In this document: positions 16,576 through 25,504 of the stretch, in pieces | Layout: the number at the start of each line of letters is the position of its first letter | Position numbering within the stretch: position 1 is the first letter of the stretch | NCBI RefSeq assembly: GCF_001552415.1 | Contig: NZ_BCRD01000004.1 | Coordinates: 62,001 to 126,000 of the forward strand | Direction: 5' to 3' | Length of the DNA: 64,000 nt | From: Corynebacterium xerosis NBRC 16721 = ATCC 373 | GTDB taxonomy: Bacteria; Actinomycetota; Actinomycetes; Mycobacteriales; Mycobacteriaceae | Notes under the pieces: model-generated | What the model was told of the DNA's origin: nothing | Database searches by the model: none | Seen by the model: only the letters and a program-made list of their open reading frames with translations | Translations under genes and position numbers: made by a program

Positions 16576-18188
16576 GCGCCCCTTTCGCCACCACCACGGG
16601 CGACGGCGAATTCTACGATGACCCGGCTGCGGCAGTCGACCGGCTGATCGAGATCTACGACGCCAACACCTCCTACCTGGTCGATTGCTACGCCGACGCC
16701 TGCGGTGACCGGGCTGCCGGCGGGGAGGCCCCGGCGCCGGTGACGGCCTGCTACCCGGAGCTGCGGTTCACGGTGGATGTGGTGGAGGGCGTCGATGCGG
16801 CGCTGTCGCACGGTTTCGTCGATCGCGCGGGCACGTACGCGACGGCCATTGCGCGGCCGCGCCTGTTCGCGCGTTATCTGCGCGAGCAGATCGGGGATTT
16901 GCTAGCCAGCCACGGCGGCGAGATCGAGGTCCGGGTGTCGGATACGCCGATCCCGCTGCGCCTGACGCCGACGTTCGACGACGCGCCGCCGGTCGAGGGC
17001 CTGGACGCGATCGATTTGGCGGTGATCGACCGGGGTTTCACGCCGGTGGATTCGGCGTTCGTCGACGACGTCATCGCCGATGGCGAGGCCGATTTCCTGT
17101 CGCTGCCGATCAAGCCGCTGAGTCTTTTCGCGGCGCCGCGCGTCGATCTCGCGCTGCAGCGCCTGGAGCATTACACGGGGTCCAGCGCGGAGCACATTCA
17201 GCGTTTCGTGCTGTTCACCAATTACCAGCTGCACACGGACGTGTTCCTGGAATACGCGGCGTCATTGGCGGATTCGCTTGACGACGGCACGGTGCCCCCC
17301 GCGTCCGCCGCCGACTTCGATGGGCCGGCTTTCATCGAGGCCGCGGGCCCGGACGCAGGCACCGAGGTGGACGAGGACTCGGTGGCGGGCGGCGGGACGT
17401 CGCAAAGCCCGTACACGCATCTGATTTGCCCGGGCGACGTGTCCTTCCCCATCGGCGAGGTGCCGGGGCCGGCGGAGTGCCGCGCGCATGCGTCGTCGGC
17501 GCAGATGCCCGCGTACCACCTGGTGCGGGAGGACGGGCTGGGAGTGACCATCATCGACATCGGCGTCGGTCCCTCGAACGCGAAGACCATCACCGATTGT
17601 CTGGCGGTGCTGCGGCCGCATTGCTGGATGATGGTCGGCCACTGCGCGGGCCTGGACGGGCGGATGCGGATCGGCGACATGATCCTGGCCAACGGCTACG
17701 ACCGCTCCGACGGGGTGCTGGATGACCTGGTGCCGCTGGAGAAGCCGATCCCGCCGATCGCCGAGGTGCAGATGGCGGTGACGGCGGCGCTGCGGCGCGT
17801 GTCCGGGCTCGACGGCGACGAGCTGCGCAAGCGGTTGCGCACGGGCACGGTGCTGTCGACGTCGGACCGCAACTGGGAGTGGCGGGCGCAGTCGGACATT
17901 TACCGTGAGCTGCAGAAATCAACGGCCATCGGCGTGGAGATGGAGTCGGCGACCATCGCCGCCAACGGGTATCGCTTCCGCGTGCCGTATGGGGCGTTGC
18001 TGAGCGTGTCCGACATGCCGCTGCACGACCAGCCGAAGCTGCCGAAGGCCGCGCGGGCGTTTTACCAGGCGTCGAAGGTCGAGCATCTGATGACGGCGGT
18101 GCGGGCCTGCGAGGCGATGTCCTCCAACCCGGCGGAGTTGCATTCCCGCAAACTCCGCCGGCCGGTGGGCGAGGTGGCGTTCCGCTAG
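16572..18188 (+). CDS. amn: AMP nucleosidase
   Basis: A 538-residue protein. The N-terminal domain (YPELRFTVDV, GTYATAIARPRLFARYL) is AMP-nucleosidase specific. The C-terminal nucleoside-phosphorylase fold has HLICPGDVSFPIGEVPGPAE, VGPSNAKTITDCLAVLRPHCW, GHCAGLD and VEMESATIAANGYRFRVPYG. It splits AMP into adenine and ribose 5-phosphate and so adjusts the adenylate pool. ATG overlaps the TGA of the flavodoxin-like gene by 4 nt. The segment around residues 235-285 is an Asp/Gly-rich insertion that holds two dispersed motifs (17276-17286 and 17398-17408). Its stop overlaps the stop of the convergent DUF418 gene. Confidence 0.95.
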   Translation: MSAPFATTTGDGEFYDDPAAAVDRLIEIYDANTSYLVDCYADACGDRAAGGEAPAPVTACYPELRFTVDVVEGVDAALSHGFVDRAGTYATAIARPRLFARYLREQIGDLLASHGGEIEVRVSDTPIPLRLTPTFDDAPPVEGLDAIDLAVIDRGFTPVDSAFVDDVIADGEADFLSLPIKPLSLFAAPRVDLALQRLEHYTGSSAEHIQRFVLFTNYQLHTDVFLEYAASLADSLDDGTVPPASAADFDGPAFIEAAGPDAGTEVDEDSVAGGGTSQSPYTHLICPGDVSFPIGEVPGPAECRAHASSAQMPAYHLVREDGLGVTIIDIGVGPSNAKTITDCLAVLRPHCWMMVGHCAGLDGRMRIGDMILANGYDRSDGVLDDLVPLEKPIPPIAEVQMAVTAALRRVSGLDGDELRKRLRTGTVLSTSDRNWEWRAQSDIYRELQKSTAIGVEMESATIAANGYRFRVPYGALLSVSDMPLHDQPKLPKAARAFYQASKVEHLMTAVRACEAMSSNPAELHSRKLRRPVGEVAFR

Positions 18189-18883
18189 GTCGCGGAGGGA
18201 GAAGCGGAGCCAGTGGCGGCGGCTGCGCTGTTCGTCTCGCCGGCGGCGGCATTCTTCGCCGCGGCCTTCGCCACCTTCTTTTCCTTCCGGCGGTCCAGCG
18301 CGGCGCAGATGGCCTCGTAGGACCAGTGCCACACCAGCTCGACGGGGCCGCGGGGGAAGCGGCGCAGCCACAGCGCGGAGAACGCGATCAGCAGGGCGGC
18401 GATGCCGAGGTAGATCAGCAGCGTCCAGTAGGTGTACCACTGGCCGGCGATCATGTCGGCGACGCCGAAGCCCCACTGGTAGAAGATGATCGACGCGATC
18501 AGGTTCTGGCCGATGTAACAGGTCAGCGCCATGCGGCCGACCAGGGACAGGGCGCGGCCGACGGGGCCGACGACCTTGTCGGCGGGGATGTCGCCGGCGT
18601 CGGCGCGGCGGGCGCGGCGGACGTAGAACTCGGCGACCAGCGCCAGGACGCCGAAGGCGACCATCGCCGAGGTGATGTAGCGGGTCGTGCCGGCGAAGCC
18701 ATGGTCGGACAGGCGCAGGTACCAATCGATGGGCAGGCCGATGCCGAACATGATGGTCAGCAGGCCGATGAACTTGCCGTCGGTGACCAGGTTGAGGGCG
18801 TTCTGGATGAGCTTGCTGGACTGCGTGACCCAGTTGGCGGCCGCCTCGGCGCCGTCACCGGCCCCGTCGCCGTCGGCGGTCAT
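18185..18883 (-). CDS. DUF418-type membrane protein, shortened
   Basis: A 232-residue protein with four or five membrane segments. The C-terminal half (GRMALTCYIGQNLIASIIFYQWGFG ... LLIAFSALWLRRFPRGPVELVWHW, read here in parts) matches the DUF418 domain. The first part (FIGLLTIMFGIGLPI) matches the region after the first helix of the usual 350-420 residue proteins. The usual N-terminal helix and a block of central helices are missing. Upstream, the frame is open for only about 30 codons before a stop. It is either a decayed gene with internal deletions or a minimal variant. The C-terminal 40 residues are Ala/Lys/Ser-rich. Confidence 0.6.
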   Translation of the reverse strand: MTADGDGAGDGAEAAANWVTQSSKLIQNALNLVTDGKFIGLLTIMFGIGLPIDWYLRLSDHGFAGTTRYITSAMVAFGVLALVAEFYVRRARRADAGDIPADKVVGPVGRALSLVGRMALTCYIGQNLIASIIFYQWGFGVADMIAGQWYTYWTLLIYLGIAALLIAFSALWLRRFPRGPVELVWHWSYEAICAALDRRKEKKVAKAAAKNAAAGETNSAAAATGSASPSAT

Positions 18884-19157
18884 GCCTGCGTCGAGGGCCC
18901 CGGAGACGCCGGCGCCGAAGACGGCGGGCGCCGAGCCGGAGGTGGCGCCGGCGGTCCGGTCGGGCGGTGGATTTCAGTGATTACAACGGGGTGTCGGTCG
19001 TAAAGTTCCCGATTTCCGCGGAGTTGTTGAAAATTAATCCCAATTTCAGCCAAACCGGAGATAATGACATTCAAAAGTGCAGTTCACAAGCAAAAACCCG
19101 GGCTTTGCGACGGTGTCGGCACCCTCGTTGCGCGGCGGGAACGTCGCAAAGCGGCAC

Positions 19158-19174
19158 ATACCCCGGGTGGGTAT
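19158..19174 (+). promoter_or_regulatory. CsoR-type copper operator 1
   Basis: A pseudo-palindrome ATACCCC-GGGT-GGGTAT, with the G/C-run symmetry typical of CsoR sites, about 140 bp before copZ. The region 18884-19312 holds no gene that I can see. Confidence 0.7.
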
Positions 19175-19203
19175 GGGGGTGGTGCTGGAAAACGCCTTGC
19201 GTC

Positions 19204-19221
19204 ATACCCCCTATGGGTATA
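19204..19221 (+). promoter_or_regulatory. CsoR-type copper operator 2
   Basis: ATACCCCCTATGGGTATA, a near-perfect palindrome of the TACCC...GGGTA class bound by CsoR-family repressors, 91 bp before copZ. It sits 46 bp from operator 1 (start to start), on roughly the same helix face. Confidence 0.8.
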
Positions 19222-19312
19222 ACGTCGGCGGTGCAAGCAGCGAGAGGGCCGTCGACCGGCGGCCATCGACCACATGGCCGCGGATCCGCGGCCGACGACG
19301 AGGAGCATCACC

Positions 19313-19531
19313 ATGAGCATCAAGACGAACTACACCGTCACCGGCATGACCTGCGGCCACTGCGAGGCATCCGTCAAGGAGGAGGTCTCGGAGGTTCCCG
19401 GCGTCACCGCCGTCGAGGTCGATCGCGCGAACGACGCGATGACCGTGGTGTCCGACGAGTCCATCGACCAGGCCAAGGTCATCGCCGCGGTCGAGGAGGC
19501 CGGGTACGAGGCTCGCCCGGCGGGCGCGTGA
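19313..19531 (+). CDS. copZ: Copper chaperone, heavy-metal-associated domain protein
   Basis: A 72-residue single HMA domain with GMTCGHC at residues 11-17; Cys14 and Cys17 bind Cu(I). It delivers copper to the CopA pump encoded two genes downstream. ATG 19313 follows a GAGGAG about 8 nt upstream. Its stop overlaps the start of the next small gene (GTGA at 19528). The operon lies behind two CsoR-like operators. Confidence 0.93.
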   Translation: MSIKTNYTVTGMTCGHCEASVKEEVSEVPGVTAVEVDRANDAMTVVSDESIDQAKVIAAVEEAGYEARPAGA

Positions 19532-19674
19532 ACCCCGCCGTCCGGCTCGGCGCATATGCGCTGATCCTCGCCGTGGTGTTCGTCGCGGCGTACTTCCTCG
19601 CGGGGATCTTCGTCCCCGACGGGGTGGTGCAGGCGTGGATGGATTCCGCGTCGACGAACGTCCACGGGCACTGA
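19528..19674 (+). CDS. Small single-span membrane protein of the copper operon
   Basis: A 48-residue protein starting at GTG 19528, overlapping the copZ stop by 4 nt. It has one strong membrane helix ([23 protein letters not shown]) and a short tail ending in NVHGH. Its place between copZ and copA, with overlapping codons, argues that it is real and works in copper handling. The C-terminal two His could bind metal, which is only a guess. I believe small membrane proteins at this position occur in other actinobacterial cop operons. Confidence 0.75.
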   Translation: MNPAVRLGAYALILAVVFVAAYFLAGIFVPDGVVQAWMDSASTNVHGH

Positions 19675-19697
19675 TTCACAGGAAAGAAGGAATGATC

Positions 19698-22115
19698 ATG
19701 TCGACACCCGCCGACACCCGCGACCGGGCCACCGCCTCGTCCGGCGCTTCCGGGGAGAAGAACTCCTCCGCGCCGGCGCAGGGGTTCGCCGTCCCGGGTC
19801 TCGAGGTCGACCTCGACATCACGGGCATGACCTGCGCGTCGTGCGCCAACCGCATCGAGCGCAAGCTCAACAAGCTCGATGGCGTCACCGCGTCGGTCAA
19901 CTACGCCACGGAACGCGCCCATGTCACGGCGCCGGATGGCTACGACCCGCAGCTGCTGCTCGACACCGTCGACGCCGCCGGTTACGGGGCCACGCTGCCG
20001 AAGCCGAAGGCGGAGGACGGTGCGGGCGCCGGGGCGTCGTCGAGCGAGGACGCGGACACGCCCGCCGACCGCGAGCTGGAGGCCCTGCGCAACCGGGTGA
20101 TCGGCTCCGTGGCGCTGTCCGTGCCGGTCATCGCCATTTCCATGTTCCCGGCGCTGCAGTTCACCAACTGGCAGTGGCTGGTGCTCACGCTGACCGCGCC
20201 GGTGGTGGTGTGGGCCGGGTGGCCGTTCCACCGCGCGACGTGGAAGAACCTGCGCCACGGTGAGGCGACCATGGACACGCTGATCACCGTGGGCACCCTG
20301 TCGGCATTCTTGTGGTCGCTCTACGCCCTGTTCCTGGGCACCGCGGGCACGCCGGGGCTCAAGCACGAGTTCACGTTGTCCGTCGCGCCGACCGATGGCG
20401 CCGCCAACATCTACCTCGAAGTTGCGGCGGGCGTGATCATGTTCGTGCTGGGCGGGCGGTACTTCGAGAAGCGGTCCAAGCGCCGCGCCGGCGCCGCCCT
20501 GCGGGCCATGCTCGACCTGGGTGCCAAGGACGTGCGTCTGCTTTCCGACGGCACCGAGCAGCTGGTTCCGGCGTCGCAGTTGAAGGTCGGGGACCGCTTC
20601 GTGGTGCGGCCCGGCGAGAAGATCGCCACCGACGGCCTGGTGGTCGACGGCAAGTCGGCGGTCGACGAATCGATGCTGACCGGCGAGTCCGTGCCCGTGG
20701 AGGTCGTGCCGGGGGACGAGGTCACCGGTGCGACGGTCAACGCGTCGGGCCGGCTGGTCATCGAGGCCACCCGCGTCGGTTCCGACACGCAGCTGGCGCA
20801 GATGGCGAAGATGGTCGAGGACGCGCAGTCCGGCAAGGCCGAGGTCCAGCGTCTGGCGGATCGAATTTCCGGCGTGTTCGTGCCCATCGTCATCGCCATC
20901 GCCGTGGCGACCCTGGGCGGCTGGCTCGGCGCGGGCTTCCCCGTGTCGGCGGCGTTCACCGCGGCGGTGGCCGTGCTGATCATCGCGTGCCCGTGTGCGC
21001 TGGGCCTGGCGACGCCGACGGCGCTGCTGGTGGGCACCGGCCGCGGCGCGCAGATGGGCGTGCTGCTCAAGGGCCCCGAGGTCCTGGAGTCCACGCGGCG
21101 CATCGACACCGTGGTGCTGGACAAGACCGGCACCGTCACCAGCGGTGACATGGCGCTGGCGGAGGTCTGGGCCGGCGAGGGCGTCGACCGGGACGAGCTG
21201 CTGCGCCGGGCCGGGGCCGTCGAATCGGCGTCGGAGCATCCCATCGCCCGCGCCATCGCGGACGGTGCGAAGGCGGACGTCGGTGAACTGCCGGCGGTCG
21301 GCGACTTCGTCAATCTCCCGGGCCAGGGCGTCCGGGCGAGCGTCGACGGCGTCGAGGTGACGGTCGGCCGCAATCTCGGTGAGCTGCCGGACGACCTCGC
21401 CGGCCGTTTCGACGACGCCGTCAACGCGGGCCGCACCGCCGTGACGGTCGCCTGGGATGGCCGGGCGCGTGGCGTGCTGGTCGTCTCGGACCAGGTGAAG
21501 CCGACCTCGGCGGCGGCGATCGCCGAACTGCGGGCGCTCGGTTTGGAACCGGTGCTGCTGACGGGCGACAACGCGGTCGTCGCAAAGCATGTCGCGGATG
21601 AAGTCGGCATCGACGATGTCCGAGCCGAGGTCATGCCGGCCGACAAGGTCGACGTGGTCAAGGCGCTGCAGGCGGAGGGCCGGGTCGTGGCCATGGTCGG
21701 CGACGGCGTCAACGATGCCGCCGCGCTGGCGCAGGCCGACCTGGGTCTGGCCATGGGCACGGGCACCGACGCCGCCATCGAGGCCGCCGACATCACCCTG
21801 GTGCGCGGCGATCTGATGGCCGCCGTCGATGCGGTGCGTTTGGCCCGGCGGACGCTGGGCACCATCAAGGGCAACCTGTTCTGGGCGTTCGCCTACAACG
21901 TGGCGGCGATCCCGCTGGCCGCGCTGGGGCTGCTCAACCCGATGCTGGCCGGCGCGGCGATGGCGTTCTCGTCGGTGTTCGTGGTGTCCAACAGCCTCCG
22001 GCTGAAGGGATTCCGCAGCAAGGCCGCCGGCGTCAACGACTCGGCGGGCCGCACTGACCATTCCGACCGTTCCGACAATTCCGACCGTTCCGACAATGCG
22101 AAGGCGGTGGCGTAA
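19698..22115 (+). CDS. copA: Copper-translocating P1B-type ATPase
   Basis: An 805-residue Cu(I) export pump. It has an N-terminal HMA domain with GMTCASC (Cys46, Cys49), the ion-channel motif CPC in [13 protein letters not shown], the phosphorylation site DKTGT, the SEHP nucleotide-domain motif and the hinge [13 protein letters not shown] 19698 is preferred to ATG 19692 because AAGGA lies 6 nt upstream. The tail has short repeats of SDRSDN from a tandem DNA repeat (about 22057-22095). csoR follows immediately (TAA then ATG). Confidence 0.97.
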   Translation: MSTPADTRDRATASSGASGEKNSSAPAQGFAVPGLEVDLDITGMTCASCANRIERKLNKLDGVTASVNYATERAHVTAPDGYDPQLLLDTVDAAGYGATLPKPKAEDGAGAGASSSEDADTPADRELEALRNRVIGSVALSVPVIAISMFPALQFTNWQWLVLTLTAPVVVWAGWPFHRATWKNLRHGEATMDTLITVGTLSAFLWSLYALFLGTAGTPGLKHEFTLSVAPTDGAANIYLEVAAGVIMFVLGGRYFEKRSKRRAGAALRAMLDLGAKDVRLLSDGTEQLVPASQLKVGDRFVVRPGEKIATDGLVVDGKSAVDESMLTGESVPVEVVPGDEVTGATVNASGRLVIEATRVGSDTQLAQMAKMVEDAQSGKAEVQRLADRISGVFVPIVIAIAVATLGGWLGAGFPVSAAFTAAVAVLIIACPCALGLATPTALLVGTGRGAQMGVLLKGPEVLESTRRIDTVVLDKTGTVTSGDMALAEVWAGEGVDRDELLRRAGAVESASEHPIARAIADGAKADVGELPAVGDFVNLPGQGVRASVDGVEVTVGRNLGELPDDLAGRFDDAVNAGRTAVTVAWDGRARGVLVVSDQVKPTSAAAIAELRALGLEPVLLTGDNAVVAKHVADEVGIDDVRAEVMPADKVDVVKALQAEGRVVAMVGDGVNDAAALAQADLGLAMGTGTDAAIEAADITLVRGDLMAAVDAVRLARRTLGTIKGNLFWAFAYNVAAIPLAALGLLNPMLAGAAMAFSSVFVVSNSLRLKGFRSKAAGVNDSAGRTDHSDRSDNSDRSDNAKAVA

Positions 22116-22604
22116 ATGCGCAACGATCTCCAGGACCTCGACGGTGGCGATGTCCGCCATGAGCTGCCCTTGACCGAGGTCGGGATCAGCCCCGCCGAGG
22201 AAGCCGTGTCCTGCTGCGGAGGCGGCCACGCTTCGACCGCCGCCGGGGAGAGCCCCGCCGAGGCGGCGATCCTGGCCGGTGCCGGTGACGCCGGCGGGTG
22301 CGCCGACGGATCCTGCGGTTGCTCGCACCACGGTTACATCAGCGACAAGAAGCGCTACCTCGCGCGACTCAAGCGCATCGAGGGCCAGGTCCGCGGCGTG
22401 CAGCGGATGATCGACGACGAGAAGTACTGCATCGACATCCTCACCCAGATCTCCGCGCTGAATTCCGCGCTGAAGTCGGTGTCGCTGGCGTTGCTCGACG
22501 ATCACCTGCGCCACTGCGTGGTGTCCGCCGCGCAGGACGGCGGCGACGAGCTCGACGTGAAACTCGAGGAAGCCTCCGACGCCATCCGCCGCCTGGCCAA
22601 GTAG
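22116..22604 (+). CDS. csoR: CsoR-family copper-sensing repressor with Cys/His-rich N-terminal extension
   Basis: A 162-residue protein. Residues 75-162 form the CsoR helical domain, with the Cu(I) ligands Cys105, His130 and Cys134 at the same spacing (+25, +29) as Cys36-His61-Cys65 of M. tuberculosis CsoR. Copper binding releases it from operators such as those at 19158 and 19204. Unusually, about 72 residues precede the domain, holding Cys33-Cys34, His38, and Cys62, Cys67, Cys69, His71, His72. These could form an added metal site. The start is adjacent to the copA stop, so the extension is unlikely to be a wrong start; ATG 22116 is the only ATG in this frame upstream of the domain. Confidence 0.92.
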   Translation: MRNDLQDLDGGDVRHELPLTEVGISPAEEAVSCCGGGHASTAAGESPAEAAILAGAGDAGGCADGSCGCSHHGYISDKKRYLARLKRIEGQVRGVQRMIDDEKYCIDILTQISALNSALKSVSLALLDDHLRHCVVSAAQDGGDELDVKLEEASDAIRRLAK

Positions 22605-22687
22605 CGCGCCGGGCGCAGGCGTTGAAGGTCCCGCCGGGGTGACCAGGGATTTTGTGGAAACTGGACCCCTTGGGTAATCTTCGACGC

Positions 22688-22775
22688 GGAGGATTCGCCT
22701 AGCGGCCTATGGCGCTCGCCTGGAACGCGAGTTGGGAGCAATCCCTCAGGGGTTCAAATCCCCTATCCTCCGCCA
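22688..22775 (+). tRNA. tRNA-Ser (anticodon GGA)
   Basis: The acceptor GGAGGAT (22688-22694) pairs with ATCCTCC (22765-22771), followed by G and an encoded CCA. The anticodon arm CTCGC-CTGGAAC-GCGAG reads GGA. A long variable arm is present. Confidence 0.95.
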
Positions 22776-22780
22776 AAGAG

Positions 22781-22810
22781 AACCCCCTGGTCTTCTGACC
22801 AGGGGGTTTT
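22781..22810 (+). terminator. Intrinsic terminator after tRNA-Ser(GGA)
   Basis: A perfect 12-bp stem AACCCCCTGGTC/GACCAGGGGGTT with loop TTCT, ending in TTTT. Confidence 0.92.
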
Positions 22811-22883
22811 CGCATGTCCGTACCGCGATTCGGTCGCGTCTCAGCCGCTCTTGGCTCGGCCGATCCCCATTCGGCCGCCGTCG

Positions 22884-24032
22884 TTAGTCGGCGGTGGCGC
22901 GCTCGCCGATGAGCCTGGGCACCAGCTTCACCAGGATCACCATCGCCACCAGTTCCACCATCGTCTGCGTGACGACGGCCAGCGCGGCGATTTCCAGCCC
23001 TTCCGGAAGAGCCAGCGCCAACGGCAGCACCACCAGCGAATTGCGCGTCACCGCCGAAAAGCCCACGGCCCGGGTGGCCGGGACGTCGAGGCGCGCCAGG
23101 CGGGCCGTGAGCACGCCGAACAGCAGGGCCAGCGGCACGAACACCGCGTAGATGGGCACCAGGCGGGCGAGCCGTCCGAACTCGGAACCGACTTCGGCGA
23201 TCTGGGAAGCGATGACCAGTGCCAACGTCGCCATCAGCAAGGGCACCATCGCGGCCGCCATGACGCGCTCCACGCCGCGCGCCGCCCGCTGAGGGGCGGT
23301 TGCGGGGAGGGTCGGGGCGTCGTCAAGCGAATCCGCGCGACCACTGACCGCCTGCACGACCGCTGCCGCGGCGAGCGGCACCACGATCAGGAACGCGAAC
23401 GCGGCGATGAACGGGCCGGGGTCGAGGAAGCCATCCAGCGCCTCGCCGGCGAAAAGGCGGCCCGGCCCGACGAACATGAGCAGATACACCGGCAGGAACA
23501 CCATCTGCAGGGCCAGCAGCAGCGGCGTCGCCGCGAGCAAACGCGCACGGGCGCCGCCGGCCAGGCCCGTGAACGGGATGACGTAATCGATGCACGGCGC
23601 GAGAAGCACCAACAGCACGCCGATGAGCAGGCCCCGGTCATCGACCACGAACCGGGACAGCACGAAGACGATCCACGGGATGACGAAGAAATTCACGCCC
23701 ACGATCGCCGCCCCGAAGCGGATGTCGCGGAAGGCCAGGCCGACGCGGATCATCGGCACGGACAGGAACGTGGCGAACAGCAACAGCGCCAGGGTCGGGG
23801 TGACCCACCACGCCAGTACGGCGGGCAATCCGGCCCAGCCGGCGGCCTCGGCGCCCAAACCGACCGCCGCGCCGACCGCGATCGCCGCGAAATACAGCGC
23901 GACCTGGTGCTCGTCCCACCACTTGGGAATGCCCACGCGGCGGGGGACGCGGGTCGCACCCGATGCGGGGCCCGGAGCGCCCGGAGCGTCGGCAGCGCCG
24001 ACGGGCTCTGGATCATGGCCGGGGGCCGTCAT
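22884..24032 (-). CDS. BASS/arsenic-resistance-type transporter
   Basis: A 382-residue protein with about ten helices. Stretches such as VTPTLALLLFATFLSVPM, LAPCIDYVIPFTGLAGG and VGFSAVTRNSLVVLPLALALPEG resemble the bile acid:sodium symporter/ACR3 superfamily; the last is the substrate-site region of the second half. Some actinobacterial members are annotated as arsenic resistance proteins, but no arsenic regulator or reductase is nearby, so the substrate is open. The N-terminal 35 residues are Pro/Ala/Gly-rich. An extramembrane loop holds dispersed motif 23318-23328, read as SLDD. ATG 24032 follows GAAGGGAGG. Confidence 0.8.
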   Translation of the reverse strand: MTAPGHDPEPVGAADAPGAPGPASGATRVPRRVGIPKWWDEHQVALYFAAIAVGAAVGLGAEAAGWAGLPAVLAWWVTPTLALLLFATFLSVPMIRVGLAFRDIRFGAAIVGVNFFVIPWIVFVLSRFVVDDRGLLIGVLLVLLAPCIDYVIPFTGLAGGARARLLAATPLLLALQMVFLPVYLLMFVGPGRLFAGEALDGFLDPGPFIAAFAFLIVVPLAAAAVVQAVSGRADSLDDAPTLPATAPQRAARGVERVMAAAMVPLLMATLALVIASQIAEVGSEFGRLARLVPIYAVFVPLALLFGVLTARLARLDVPATRAVGFSAVTRNSLVVLPLALALPEGLEIAALAVVTQTMVELVAMVILVKLVPRLIGERATAD

Positions 24033-24132
24033 TGCGCCTCCCTTCGACGTGGCGGGGCGATCCCCACCGAATCTAGTGAAGGACCGGCCCCGCCGTGGCC
24101 CTGCCGTGGCCCCGCCGTGGCCAAGCCGCGGG

Positions 24133-25056
24133 TCAGCGCAGCTGGTCGGCCATGATGCGGCCCATGGCGCGCGAACCCTCCAGCGTCGGGTGGAGCTTCA
24201 TGTTGTGGTCGCTGGTGGTGTCGAAGATGCCGGAGACGTAGCGCTGCGAATCGGGCGCAGCGCAGGTGCCGTGGCCGCGGGTGAGCGCCTTCATGTCGAT
24301 GAAGCGCAGGCCATTGACGTTGGCGGCGGTGCGGATGCTGGCCTGCAGGGCCATCTCGATGCCGCCGGCGCCCGGCACGGTGATCGGCGCGGGTGTGTTC
24401 GGCGTGACGTTGATGACGCAGAGGTTGTCGCCGTCGCCGAGCTCCGGGTAGCCGGCCATGACGATCTCGGCGTTGGGGGCGGCGGCGCGGATGCGGTCGC
24501 GGGCGTCGGTGATGGTCGCCTGGTAACCGCTGGGCAGGCTGCCGGCGACGCCGAGGACGTGCGTGCCGGTGTCGACCCACTGCAGCACGTCGAGGCCGCC
24601 GTACATGAGCACGACCTTGCGGGTGGTCGGGCCGAGGTCGCCCTTGTTCGTGGCGTCGACGACGGTGTTGATCAGGTCTGTGCGCGGAACGCGGCCCAGG
24701 CCGTTGCACGAGTAGTCCGCCATGGACACGCGGAGGATCCCCGCAGTCACGCGCGACCAGTTTTCCGCGTCCTGCGGGCATCCGCCGGCGCCGGGCACCG
24801 GCACGCGCGAGCCGCTGGTGGGGCCGGTGCCGGCGATGATGTGGTTGGGCGGCAGCGTCGGGTTGGCGGTGAAGGAGTCGCCGAAGACGACGAGGTCCTT
24901 GCCGCCCGGCTGGGCCGCCGCCGTCGGGGCGACCGCGACCATGCCCGCCGCGCAGGCCGCTGCGGCGGTGAGGGCGATGGCGGGCGCCTTCGTCGCCTTC
25001 AACGAGTTACGGAAGAGGTTGGCGAGGCGCATGGGGCGCAAGAAACGGGAGTTCAT
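24133..25056 (-). CDS. Secreted SGNH/GDSL-family hydrolase
   Basis: A 307-residue protein with a Sec signal peptide (basic start, hydrophobic residues 24-44, likely cleavage after TAAA before QPGG). The catalytic Ser is in GDS at residues 59-61 (VVFGDSFT). The Gly and Asn blocks are less clear, and the C-terminal catalytic Asp/His are likely DHNMKLHPT. This is a lipase/esterase fold acting outside the membrane. Secreted SGNH hydrolases in corynebacteria often act on lipids or acylated envelope sugars; the substrate is unknown. Cys residues in the mature part suggest disulfides. The 5' region up to 25200 contains the SRP RNA promoter on the other strand and no other gene. Confidence 0.85.
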   Translation of the reverse strand: MNSRFLRPMRLANLFRNSLKATKAPAIALTAAAACAAGMVAVAPTAAAQPGGKDLVVFGDSFTANPTLPPNHIIAGTGPTSGSRVPVPGAGGCPQDAENWSRVTAGILRVSMADYSCNGLGRVPRTDLINTVVDATNKGDLGPTTRKVVLMYGGLDVLQWVDTGTHVLGVAGSLPSGYQATITDARDRIRAAAPNAEIVMAGYPELGDGDNLCVINVTPNTPAPITVPGAGGIEMALQASIRTAANVNGLRFIDMKALTRGHGTCAAPDSQRYVSGIFDTTSDHNMKLHPTLEGSRAMGRIMADQLR

Positions 25057-25214
25057 AGTTTCTTAGTTTCTGCTCAGGCTCCGGCCCTGTCAATATGTCC
25101 GGCGGTCGCCGCCGGCGCCCTGAAAATTACGCGATTGGCATTATGCGCAGGCTCTTCGTCCATGGTGCCCGCGGGGTTGGCGTCGGTCGCCCCGGCTGGG
25201 TTAAGGTGTGTTCC

Positions 25215-25300
25215 GGACCCCACGCGGCGTCCATCTCGTGAACTCCCCCAGGGCAGGAATGCAGCAAGGGTCAGCGGGCTCTGGCGGGTGCGTGGGGTCC
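25215..25300 (+). ncRNA. ffs: Signal recognition particle RNA (4.5S, small bacterial type)
   Basis: The ends GGACCCCACGC (25215-25225) and GCGTGGGGTCC (25290-25300) pair perfectly. The apical part has the conserved SRP domain IV: CCCAGGGCAGGAA, GCAGCAAGGGT and flanking asymmetric loops. A TAAGGT at 25202-25207 with TTGGCG at 25177-25182 (19-bp spacer) is a plausible promoter, placing the start at 25215. A terminator follows. Confidence 0.93.
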
Positions 25301-25311
25301 CCTTATATCTT

Positions 25312-25340
25312 GCGGGCCGGCTCGTCGCCGGCCCGCTTTT
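25312..25340 (+). terminator. Intrinsic terminator of the SRP RNA
   Basis: A perfect 10-bp stem GCGGGCCGGC/GCCGGCCCGC with loop TCGTC, followed by TTTT; a dispersed motif copy (25341-25351) follows directly. Confidence 0.9.
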
Positions 25341-25504
25341 GCTTTGCGACGCCCCGGCCCGCCCCGTGCCCGGTCCCCGCGCGGCCGCGCCGTCGCGCGC
25401 GAACGCCGATGTGCTCTATCCTTTCCGGTGACAACTGCGCCGATCCACGGTGGCCGTCATCCCGGGCGGCCCGATCGCGCCGTCGACTGCGAAGGATGCC
25501 TGCC

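Noticed and set aside
25208..25504. Upstream in-frame extension of aspT
   Set aside because: It runs through the SRP RNA and its terminator; the ATG at 25505 has its own ribosome-binding site.
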